Source: Acidobacteriota bacterium
GTDB taxonomy: Bacteria; Acidobacteriota; Blastocatellia; Pyrinomonadales; Pyrinomonadaceae
Assembly (NCBI GenBank): GCA_003222935.1
Contig: QHXL01000140.1
Coordinates: forward strand, 1-7,438
DNA length: 7,438 nt
Direction: 5' to 3'
Shown here piece by piece: positions 1 to 5,926 of the stretch. The translations under genes and the position numbers were made by a program. The notes under the pieces are model-generated. The model did not search any database. It worked only from the letters and a program-made list of their open reading frames with translations, and was not told the DNA's origin. Positions within the stretch are counted from its first letter, which is position 1, and the number at the start of each line of letters is the position of its first letter.

Positions 1-453
1 CTCAACTGTGCGAAACGACATGCCGGCTGCTTCGACGGCAGCTGTCGTGGCTGAAACCCACCTGGGGCGTTCAGCAAAGAATCTGCTCGTGTATGCGTTG
101 GCAAAGGTTATTGGTCCAACACCCGCGTCGCGAAGTTGCTTGAAGATTGAATACCGCCCAATGATCTCGAGCAGCGCTTTGTTGGGAAACCCCTGCTTGT
201 GATAACCGACGGCTCCCGGTGCGTTGATTCCGGTGAGTATGGTTGTTTGTCCCGAAGCGCTCTGCGGTCGACCTTCAACTCCCATGCGAGGGTCGGTGGG
301 GACAACTATGCCGTCAAGAAACGACTGAGGCTCTTCGTCCTGAAAAACTGCCAGTGGAGTTGCGTCAAGATTGTCGAGGGGATTTTCAGGGCCTCGTGTA
401 CCGATGCCCAGACCGTCTATGAAGAAGAGAAGGACCGACGTCTCATTCGTCAT
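1..453 (-). CDS. Metalloenzyme of the alkaline phosphatase / phosphoglycerate mutase superfamily, N-terminal part (3' end beyond window)
   Basis: The frame stays open for 151 codons from ATG 453-451 to the left edge, so the stop codon and C-terminus are missing. The protein starts MTNETSVLLFFIDGLGIGTR: a hydrophobic strand ending in an Asp (D13) followed by Gly, the usual first metal ligand of alkaline-phosphatase-type enzymes. Around residues 64-75 it reads QSASGQTTILTG, resembling the segment that carries the Ser/Thr nucleophile or metal ligand in this superfamily; which residue acts is not certain. Later come GYHKQGFPN (83-91) and TFANAYTSRFF (116-126). This resembles uncharacterised 'metalloenzyme' proteins related to phosphopentomutase and cofactor-independent phosphoglycerate mutase; the substrate is unknown. 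The start lies inside the response regulator gene (11-base overlap, 443-453), which suggests translational coupling. An ATG at 446 in another frame stops after nine codons and is rejected. The superfamily call is fairly secure, the exact function is not. Confidence 0.8.
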   Translation of the reverse strand, partial: MTNETSVLLFFIDGLGIGTRGPENPLDNLDATPLAVFQDEEPQSFLDGIVVPTDPRMGVEGRPQSASGQTTILTGINAPGAVGYHKQGFPNKALLEIIGRYSIFKQLRDAGVGPITFANAYTSRFFAERPRWVSATTAAVEAAGMSFRTVE

Positions 454-1825
454 TTATGAGGCCACGCTCGCGATAGAGATTCAACTTGTTATGAAGCGTC
501 TTCAGACTTATGCCAAGAAGTTCAGCTGCCCGGGTCTTGTTGTTCTTGGTCTTATGCAATGTACGCATGATCATTTGTCTTTCGACTTCTTCGAGCGGAG
601 TTCCGACCGGCAGTGAAATTGTATCCTCGTTGCGAAGTCGTTCACGCTGTTCGATCGGATATGGAGCGAAGTGGTGTCGTTCGATTTGATCGCCGGAGCA
701 GATGATGACAGCGCGTTCTATGACGTTTCGAAGTTCGCGTACGTTTCCAGGCCAGGCGTGAAACTGTAGGGCGTTCAGCGCCGACGGGCTCAGAAAACGT
801 GCCGGTCTCCCGTGCTTCTCGGCCAGTTGAGTTACAAGGTGCTGAGCGAGGAGTGGCAGATCTTCTTTTCGTTCGCTGAGCGGCGGCAATTGAATGCCGA
901 AGACATTGAGCCGGTAAAGTAGATCCTCGCGTAGTTTACCTTCGTCGACAGCCTGTTGAGTTTTGCGATTTGTTGCGGCGAGGAGTCGAACGTCAATCTG
1001 GATTTCTTTGCGACTACCGAGCCGTCGCACGGCGCGTTCCTCGATCACCCGTAGAAGTTTTGCCTGTAGCAAGGGGGGCATCTCGCCAATTTCATCGAGT
1101 AACAAAGTTCCTGTGTCAGCCAGTTCGAAACATCCCTGTCTACGCGACGCGGCGCCGGTAAAGGCGCCTTTTTCGTGACCGAACAGCTCCGACTCCATTA
1201 GCGACTCAGGAATTGCCGAACAATTGATCGCGACGAAAGGCTTGTCCTTTCGTGGACTCATGTTGTGAATCGTGCGCGCGACGAGTTCTTTTCCGGTCCC
1301 GGAATCACCGGTAATTAGAACCGAAGCCGAAGACGGTGCGACCTGCTCGATTAGTGTGTAAACCTTGCGAATGGGATCGGAGTTGCCAACCAGTTCACCA
1401 AACGCACCACGATCCTGTAGCTGTCGTCGCAGGAGTTCGTTTTCTCGTTTTGCTTCGGAGAGTTCGAGCGCACGATCCAATACCAGGCGCAGCTTGTTTG
1501 GATCGATTGGCTTTTCGAAATAGTGATAGACACCTTCCTGTTGAATAGCATGAACGGCGTCTTCGATCGACCCCTGTTGGGCGAGTAAAACAACAGGCAG
1601 TTCTTCATTGGTTTGACGGAGCTTACGCACAAGCTCAAAGTCCCCATTGGACTCTTTGGATCCGCCATCGACAACTAAAGCCGGCTTGAATTCGTTGACT
1701 GCCTTTAAGGCGCCCGGGATGTCGTCAGCAACTATCGCATGGTAGCCCCAGCTGGTGAGGAGATCACGAAGTGATGATCCACTCTCGCGATCCGTTTCGT
1801 AGATGAGAACGCTTCGTGTCGACAT
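443..1825 (-). CDS. Sigma-54-dependent response regulator, NtrC family (receiver - AAA+ - Fis-type HTH)
   Basis: A 460-residue activator of sigma-54 RNA polymerase with the full NtrC layout. The receiver domain covers about residues 3-120, followed by a short linker helix. The AAA+ domain (about 140-375) has Walker A GDSGTGKE (173-180), the sigma-54 contact loop GAFTGA (220-225), Walker B GTLLLDEIGE (239-248) and the sensor region around WPGNVRELRN (364-373). The C-terminal Fis-like helix-turn-helix is about 412-456 (NKTRAAELLGIS, 435-446). The receiver is eroded: the phosphoacceptor Asp (D53) and the Lys of FEKP (K105) remain, but the usual acidic pair reads E-T (14-15) and the conserved Thr/Ser is Ala (A82). 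It lies just after hemD with no sensor kinase nearby, so its signal and targets are unknown. I chose ATG 1825; a GTG at 1843 in the same frame, four bases after the hemD stop, would add six residues. Neither has a clear Shine-Dalgarno sequence. Confidence 0.93.
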   Translation of the reverse strand: MSTRSVLIYETDRESGSSLRDLLTSWGYHAIVADDIPGALKAVNEFKPALVVDGGSKESNGDFELVRKLRQTNEELPVVLLAQQGSIEDAVHAIQQEGVYHYFEKPIDPNKLRLVLDRALELSEAKRENELLRRQLQDRGAFGELVGNSDPIRKVYTLIEQVAPSSASVLITGDSGTGKELVARTIHNMSPRKDKPFVAINCSAIPESLMESELFGHEKGAFTGAASRRQGCFELADTGTLLLDEIGEMPPLLQAKLLRVIEERAVRRLGSRKEIQIDVRLLAATNRKTQQAVDEGKLREDLLYRLNVFGIQLPPLSERKEDLPLLAQHLVTQLAEKHGRPARFLSPSALNALQFHAWPGNVRELRNVIERAVIICSGDQIERHHFAPYPIEQRERLRNEDTISLPVGTPLEEVERQMIMRTLHKTKNNKTRAAELLGISLKTLHNKLNLYRERGLINDE

Positions 1826-1846
1826 CGAATTGGAGTGTAGCACGGG

Positions 1847-2659
1847 CTATTTGTCATTTGTCATGGTTGTTGTGAAGTAATCAGCGATTGCTCGGGCAAG
1901 TTCATTCACACTGGTTTGCGCTGGTTGGATATCGACCTTGAGCCCATATTCCCTGGCTGTCGCTGCAGTGACTTCACCGATGCAAGCGATAGCTAAACTC
2001 TGCAACGATCCACTTAAATCATGAGTATCGAAAAGCAGAGCCAGATTCTTTACTGTTGATGAACTGGTGAAGGCAATACAGTCAGCACTCCCTGCCAGCA
2101 TCGCGCTTAAACGTCCGCGATCAAGATCAGCCGGAGCCACTGTGCGATAAGTCGGGACAAGGTCGACACGCGCACCTGCCGCTCCCAGTGATTTCGGTAA
2201 CTGGTCTCTTCCGCTTGCCGCACGAGGTATCAGAATGTTCAGGGCGCCGATTTGTTCATTACCACCAACGTATTCCGACATCGCTGCAAACACGCCCTCG
2301 GCATTCGAATGTGTTGGGACCACATCAACGTGCACATGCTCGTCGCGTAGCTTGTTTGCCGTGACTTCTCCGATGGCGCATACCTTCAACTCGTCCAGGT
2401 CACTGATTGAATGGTTTTGCTCTTTAAAGCGCCTTAGAAAAAACTCAGCGCCATTCACACTCGTAAAGATGAGCCAATCGTAGCCATATAAGTGATCAAG
2501 AGCTTCGTCGAGTCGCTCGTAGTTTTCAAGCGGCTGGATCTCTATGGTAGGACAACTCAGGACCTTTGCTCCGTAACTCTCCAGCGCAGCAACAAAGTCA
2601 GGCGCTTGCTCAGCCGCTCGAGTGATGACAATCGTTCGCCCGGCGAGTGGTTGAGTCAT
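1847..2659 (-). CDS. hemD: Uroporphyrinogen-III synthase
   Basis: A 270-residue cytoplasmic enzyme that closes hydroxymethylbilane into uroporphyrinogen III with inversion of ring D, the branch point to heme and corrinoids. HemD sequences diverge widely, but the characteristic pieces are present: an N-terminal strand GRTIVITRA (7-15), DWLIFTSVNGAEFF (61-74), CAIGEVTA (94-101), LIPRAASGRD (143-152), CIAFTSSSTVKNL (194-206) and CIGEVTAATAREYGL (226-240). These are the paired segments of the two-lobed fold. Length is normal for the family. The frame is open further upstream to 2899, but that part lies over hemC and looks unlike protein. ATG 2659 is preferred because it sits in an ATGA overlap with the hemC stop (2656-2659) and starts directly before the conserved strand. 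No Shine-Dalgarno sequence is visible, so translation is probably coupled to hemC. Confidence 0.95.
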   Translation of the reverse strand: MTQPLAGRTIVITRAAEQAPDFVAALESYGAKVLSCPTIEIQPLENYERLDEALDHLYGYDWLIFTSVNGAEFFLRRFKEQNHSISDLDELKVCAIGEVTANKLRDEHVHVDVVPTHSNAEGVFAAMSEYVGGNEQIGALNILIPRAASGRDQLPKSLGAAGARVDLVPTYRTVAPADLDRGRLSAMLAGSADCIAFTSSSTVKNLALLFDTHDLSGSLQSLAIACIGEVTAATAREYGLKVDIQPAQTSVNELARAIADYFTTTMTNDK

Positions 2660-3585
2660 AATTTGACGTGGAGAATCGAAGCCGCACCGAGTTCGTTTAG
2701 TCGCTTTGCCAGCAGCGAACCAAGTTCTTCGGGTTGTTGTGTAGATCCATCGATTCTTTCCCGGAGAATGTTGGAACCGTCGGGCGCTGCAACTAACCCC
2801 TGGAGGTGAAGTTGTCCGTTGTCGACAACGGCATGAGCAGCAATCGGGAACTGACAACCTCCTCCGAGTGTGCGCAGCAAAGCTCGCTCTGCCAAACAAG
2901 CGATTCGCGTGGCTTCGTGGTTGAGTTGAGACACCTTATCAGTTGTGAATTCATCTCCAGCGCGAGTCTCAATCGCGATCGCGCCTTGCCCGACAGCTGG
3001 AAGCATTTCGTCAGTTGCGATTGCCAGGCTGATTCTGTTCTCTAAACCGAGACGGATTAAGCCAGCGCTTGCCAGTAGAAGTGCGTCGTACTCACCTTCG
3101 TCGAGTTTCCTCAGGCGAGTGTCAACATTTCCGCGCAGGTCCTTCACGTCGAGATCAGGTCGCAGTGATTTGAGTTGGGCCAAACGACGCGGACTCGACG
3201 TGCCGATAACCGCGCCTGGGGGTAAATCCCGAAGCGAGGAGATGTCTCTAGGCTCTTTCAACACCAGCGCATCTCTTGGATCGCTCCGTTTTCCGATAGA
3301 ACTTATTGACAGCCCTTCAGGAAGAGTTGTTGGCAGATCCTTAAGAGAATGGACCGCGAGGTCGATACGCCCGTCGAGCAAAGCATCTTCAAGTTCTTTT
3401 GTGAAAACACCCTTGCCACCGATCACCGAAAGCGGATCGGATTTAATGTCTCCGCTTGTTTTAATTATTTGGATTGTTACTTCGAGAGTGGGATCGATGC
3501 CGGCCAGCTGGTTACGCGCATGTTCCGCCTGCCACAAAGCGAGTTTGGATCCTCGCGACCCGATTACTAAAGAACGCTTGTTCAT
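2656..3585 (-). CDS. hemC: Hydroxymethylbilane synthase (porphobilinogen deaminase)
   Basis: A 309-residue cytoplasmic enzyme that condenses four porphobilinogen molecules into the linear tetrapyrrole hydroxymethylbilane. Family motifs run in order: SRGSKLALWQA (10-20), KTSGDIKSD (42-50), GGKGVFTKELE (56-66), VHSLKDLPT (78-86) with the catalytic Asp at D83, GTSSPRRLAQL (128-138), DLRGNVDTRL (149-158), and GQGAIAIE (199-206). The Cys that covalently carries the dipyrromethane cofactor is in GGGC (C244), matching Cys242 of the E. coli enzyme. Length is normal. The ATG overlaps the hemA stop by four bases (3582-3585), and the gene is followed by hemD with the same kind of overlap. This order, hemA-hemC-hemD, is a classic bacterial heme operon. 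All recognisable active-site residues are intact. Confidence 0.98.
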   Translation of the reverse strand: MNKRSLVIGSRGSKLALWQAEHARNQLAGIDPTLEVTIQIIKTSGDIKSDPLSVIGGKGVFTKELEDALLDGRIDLAVHSLKDLPTTLPEGLSISSIGKRSDPRDALVLKEPRDISSLRDLPPGAVIGTSSPRRLAQLKSLRPDLDVKDLRGNVDTRLRKLDEGEYDALLLASAGLIRLGLENRISLAIATDEMLPAVGQGAIAIETRAGDEFTTDKVSQLNHEATRIACLAERALLRTLGGGCQFPIAAHAVVDNGQLHLQGLVAAPDGSNILRERIDGSTQQPEELGSLLAKRLNELGAASILHVKL

Positions 3586-4850
3586 TCGTCGGATCCAAAA
3601 GCATCCTTGATTTCCTGCATTGTTTCTACGTCACTTGCCTCGTAGAAACGGCGCATCTGATTGAGTACAGGATGCGAGATCTTGTTCACAGTCGCTAGCA
3701 GAAGTTGCTCGACAGCTGCCTCCTGATCGGGCGAAAGATCGCCAAGTGCTTTTCGCTGCCGCTCGAGCTCAGTTCGCGCAATGCTTTGAAGCTTGTTACG
3801 CAAGGCTCCAATTGTTGGACCCATGTCCATCAATCGCAGTGACTGCTGAAATTGCATTACTTCTGACTGGACGATCAACTCCGCGCTTTCTGCTTCGCGT
3901 TCACGTTCGCGGATGTTTGAAGATATGACCGACTCGAGGTCGTCGATGTCGAACACAAAAACATTTGCGACGCTGCCGGCTTTCGGATCGATGTTGCGCG
4001 GAACACTGATATCGATCATGCACATGGGACGGTTGCGACGTCTCTCGCGTGCTTTGCGCGTCATTTCTTCAGTCACAACGTAATCCGGTGAACCTGTCGA
4101 ACAGATCACAACGTCAGCTTCACCCAACCATTTTTCAAGTTCGGTGAAGGGAACCGCCTCGCTGCCGAATTCTTCGGCAAGATGTTGCGACGAGAGAGCA
4201 GTGCGATTTGTGATCAATAACCTTGATGCACCGGCGTTGAGTAGATGTCGCGCGGACAACTCTGCCATTTCACCCGCCCCTACCAGCAACACGGTCCGAT
4301 CTTTCAAAGATTCGAAAATCTTCTTGCCAAGTTCTACTGCCATGTAACTAATCGAGACCGCGTTGGACGCTATGCCGGTTTCAGTTCGGACTCGTTTGGC
4401 GACGCGAAAAGTGTGATGGACAAGTCGATTGAGCACGCGACCCGCCGTACCGGCTTCCACGGCAAGTGAATAAGCATGCCGAACCTGGCCCAACACCTGC
4501 GGTTCGCCGACCACCATGGAATCGAGTGACGAAGCGACTCGAAAAAGATGCCGAACAGCTTCTTCGTCGCGGTGCTGGTAGATGTGTTGGGTTAGAAATC
4601 CAGGGGGGAGCTTTTGTGTACTATCGAGAAACTCTGTGATTCGTTCTGTTCCAATGTCGACTTGCTCGGCAGTTGTGGCGCTGAGAATCTCGACTCGATT
4701 GCAAGTGGAGACAATCAGCCCTTCGCGAACGACTTCGCCGTCAACCAAACGTCGCAAGCCAGCCGCGCACGCTTGATCGGAAAAGGCGAGCAGTTCGCGC
4801 ACCTCGACGGGTGCGGTCTTGTGATTGATGCCTACTAAGACAATCGACAT
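3582..4850 (-). CDS. hemA: Glutamyl-tRNA reductase, alternative stand-alone product from an internal ATG
   Basis: If translation starts at the internal ATG 4850-4848, the product is 422 residues, the usual length of HemA, and begins exactly where HemA proteins begin (VGINHKTAPVEVRE, 6-19). The catalytic Cys that forms the thioester with glutamate is in STCNRVEI (C50). The next blocks are SSLDSMVVGEPQVLGQ (107-122), the NADPH-binding Rossmann loop GAGEMA (191-196), ITNRT (213-217), CSTGSP and IDISVPRNIDP, and a C-terminal helical dimerisation region. No good Shine-Dalgarno sequence precedes this ATG (the preceding bases are CGCGTAGATTTCAA), so independent initiation is uncertain. This entry is an alternative reading of the second half of the fused gene, not an additional gene. 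Confidence 0.5.
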   Translation of the reverse strand: MSIVLVGINHKTAPVEVRELLAFSDQACAAGLRRLVDGEVVREGLIVSTCNRVEILSATTAEQVDIGTERITEFLDSTQKLPPGFLTQHIYQHRDEEAVRHLFRVASSLDSMVVGEPQVLGQVRHAYSLAVEAGTAGRVLNRLVHHTFRVAKRVRTETGIASNAVSISYMAVELGKKIFESLKDRTVLLVGAGEMAELSARHLLNAGASRLLITNRTALSSQHLAEEFGSEAVPFTELEKWLGEADVVICSTGSPDYVVTEEMTRKARERRRNRPMCMIDISVPRNIDPKAGSVANVFVFDIDDLESVISSNIREREREAESAELIVQSEVMQFQQSLRLMDMGPTIGALRNKLQSIARTELERQRKALGDLSPDQEAAVEQLLLATVNKISHPVLNQMRRFYEASDVETMQEIKDAFGSDE

Positions 4851-5630
4851 TTGAAATCTACGCGCGTGGTAGCTCTTCAAAAGACGAGTACCGAAAAAAG
4901 TACAAAGTACGAGAGCAAAACCCGCGACGCCTAGCCACGCTGCATTACGACCGCGCCAGTTTGCGGTGGATCTGTAGACCAGTAGGGCGAAATAAAGCAG
5001 CCACGTAAGTAGCGCAAATATCTCCTTTGGATCATTGGCCCAGATCCGTCCGTAGCGAGCCCATGACCAGAGCATTCCTGTTGCGATGCCCAACGTCAGC
5101 AGAGTCAGACCAAAAATGGCAGCTGTAGTTGCGAGCTGGTTGACGGTCGACAACGGCGGCAGGCGATGAAACATTGCGCTGAAAGTCTTGAGTTTTAATT
5201 CACGCTCCTGGAGTAGGTAGATCACGCTGGCGATGAACACCACGAAGATTGGAAACAGCCATGTTGTCGAGTACCACGCCGAAGCTTCCTGAGGATCGGA
5301 TTTGATCAGGAGCGCTATGAAAGTTAGTGCGCAGATGAGTGGCATCGTAAAGACGCCCAGCGCCTGAGTTCGATAGCGGTAAAGAATCAGGGCATAAGCG
5401 GCAACCAGGGCCCACGCCAAAAACGACAGAGTCTCGCGAAGGAAGACCAGTGGGTAATGTCCGTCGATAGCCCAGTCAGCAATTAGCGCCGTGGTGTGGA
5501 GTATGAACCCGGTGGCTATCGACCATTCCGCCACACGTTGAACTGAGCGCCGTTTGTTGATAAACGCCAGTATCAAGTGGATCGCAGCAATAAGATAAGC
5601 CGCAAAGGCTGCAAGTAGTAAGGATTTCAT
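3582..5630 (-). CDS. hemA: Fused HemX/CcsA-type membrane protein and glutamyl-tRNA reductase
   Basis: One uninterrupted frame of 682 codons that reads as two proteins. Residues 1-260 are a cytochrome-c-assembly/HemX-type integral membrane domain: about eight hydrophobic helices (roughly 2-22, 36-55, 66-85, 92-110, 121-141, 165-190, 205-220, 228-248) and a WANDPKE segment (197-203) matching the WDPKE signature of CcsA/HemX proteins. Residues 261-682 are a complete glutamyl-tRNA reductase, which reduces Glu-tRNA to glutamate-1-semialdehyde with NADPH, the committed step of the C5 pathway. In B. subtilis, HemX is a separate protein that lowers the HemA level. No stop codon separates the halves: the frame runs through HARRFQ (255-260) into the usual HemA start MSIVLVGINHK. 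It is either a true fusion, two proteins with an internal start, or an artefact of a base error at the junction. The gene heads the hem unit. Confidence 0.88.
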   Translation of the reverse strand: MKSLLLAAFAAYLIAAIHLILAFINKRRSVQRVAEWSIATGFILHTTALIADWAIDGHYPLVFLRETLSFLAWALVAAYALILYRYRTQALGVFTMPLICALTFIALLIKSDPQEASAWYSTTWLFPIFVVFIASVIYLLQERELKLKTFSAMFHRLPPLSTVNQLATTAAIFGLTLLTLGIATGMLWSWARYGRIWANDPKEIFALLTWLLYFALLVYRSTANWRGRNAAWLGVAGFALVLCTFFGTRLLKSYHARRFQMSIVLVGINHKTAPVEVRELLAFSDQACAAGLRRLVDGEVVREGLIVSTCNRVEILSATTAEQVDIGTERITEFLDSTQKLPPGFLTQHIYQHRDEEAVRHLFRVASSLDSMVVGEPQVLGQVRHAYSLAVEAGTAGRVLNRLVHHTFRVAKRVRTETGIASNAVSISYMAVELGKKIFESLKDRTVLLVGAGEMAELSARHLLNAGASRLLITNRTALSSQHLAEEFGSEAVPFTELEKWLGEADVVICSTGSPDYVVTEEMTRKARERRRNRPMCMIDISVPRNIDPKAGSVANVFVFDIDDLESVISSNIREREREAESAELIVQSEVMQFQQSLRLMDMGPTIGALRNKLQSIARTELERQRKALGDLSPDQEAAVEQLLLATVNKISHPVLNQMRRFYEASDVETMQEIKDAFGSDE

Positions 5631-5653
5631 CAGGAGTTAACTACAGAGTCTGC

Positions 5654-5682
5654 ATTTTAGTAGATGAGCAGGGAATTGCGAA
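5654..5682 (-). promoter_or_regulatory. Candidate sigma-70-type promoter of the hem unit
   Basis: On the minus strand a TTCGCA hexamer (5682-5677, four of six matches to TTGACA) is followed after exactly 17 bases by TAAAAT (5659-5654, five of six matches to TATAAT). It is placed to start a transcript some 15-20 bases before the hemX ATG at 5630. That ATG has no visible Shine-Dalgarno sequence. This is a pattern match only. Confidence 0.45.
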
Positions 5683-5713
5683 GTCCCTAGATTGAGGTCT
5701 CACGTGGGACTTC
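5680..5713. repeat. 8-bp perfect inverted repeat (GAAGTCCC / GGGACTTC)
   Basis: Arms at 5680-5687 and 5706-5713 are exact reverse complements, separated by 18 bases that contain a CACGTG palindrome overlapping the right arm (5701-5706). The left arm shares three bases with the -35 hexamer of the candidate hem promoter, so it could be an operator. It also ends exactly where the larger inverted repeat begins at 5714, so it could instead be part of that element. No run of T follows on either strand, so it does not look like an intrinsic terminator. Confidence 0.5.
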
Positions 5714-5805
5714 GGTCAGTACCGTCACGCGGTAGCGTCGAATAACAATGTCTACTCACCAGCGGGTAGTGAAGAGCCCGACGCTACTGCGTGACGATAC
5801 TGACC
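5714..5805. repeat. 92-bp inverted-repeat element with 27-bp arms (REP/BIME-like)
   Basis: The left arm (5714-5740, starting GGTCAGTACC) and right arm (5779-5805, ending GATACTGACC) are reverse complements at 25 of 27 positions. On either strand one of the two mismatches becomes a G-U pair in RNA. The 38-base centre (5741-5778) holds a small imperfect hairpin: ACT-C-ACC at 5754-5760 pairs with GGT-AGT at 5765-5770. The left arm also contains its own short hairpin, TACCG (5720-5724) with CGGTA (5730-5734). The element lies between two divergent genes, so it is not placed to terminate either one. Two inverted palindromic units with a short spacer are the layout of REP pairs (BIMEs) or a small MITE. 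No target-site duplication is obvious. Whether it recurs in the genome cannot be seen here. Confidence 0.75.
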
Positions 5806-5887
5806 TTACTGCCACGGGCGAACGTAATCATCCCTGACAACATCCTACCCCCAGAAGCATTTCCTTTCGTCTTTCGCGTACAAAGCA

Positions 5888-5926
5888 CATAATCAGAGTT
5901 CCAGAAGCCTGCGGTCGGAGAACTTG
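5888..5926 (+). promoter_or_regulatory. Candidate -10 box and ribosome binding site of the VWA gene
   Basis: A CATAAT hexamer (5888-5893) matches the -10 consensus at five of six positions, but no convincing -35 hexamer lies 16-18 bases upstream, so the promoter call is weak. GGAG at 5917-5920 is a good Shine-Dalgarno core. It sits six bases before ATG 5927 and only three before the alternative TTG 5924, which favours the ATG start. The bases between the inverted-repeat element and this site (5806-5887) show no other feature. Confidence 0.4.

Noticed and set aside
199..616. Short plus-strand open frames at the left end
   Set aside because: They are antisense to the metalloenzyme and regulator genes and encode no recognisable protein.
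2660..2899. N-terminal extension of the hemD frame
   Set aside because: It lies over hemC in another frame, is rich in Arg/Cys/Thr without HemD similarity, and the ATGA overlap start at 2659 explains the gene.
2945..3610. 221-codon plus-strand open frame opposite hemC
   Set aside because: It is antisense to a fully motif-bearing hemC, is Ser/Arg-rich with no recognisable domain, and has no ribosome binding site.
5741..5778. Sigma-54 promoter (TGG...TTG-like bases on the minus strand)
   Set aside because: The spacing between the GG and TTG elements does not match the -24/-12 consensus.
5680..5805. Intrinsic terminator
   Set aside because: The inverted repeats lie upstream of both divergent genes and no T-run follows either stem in a terminating orientation.
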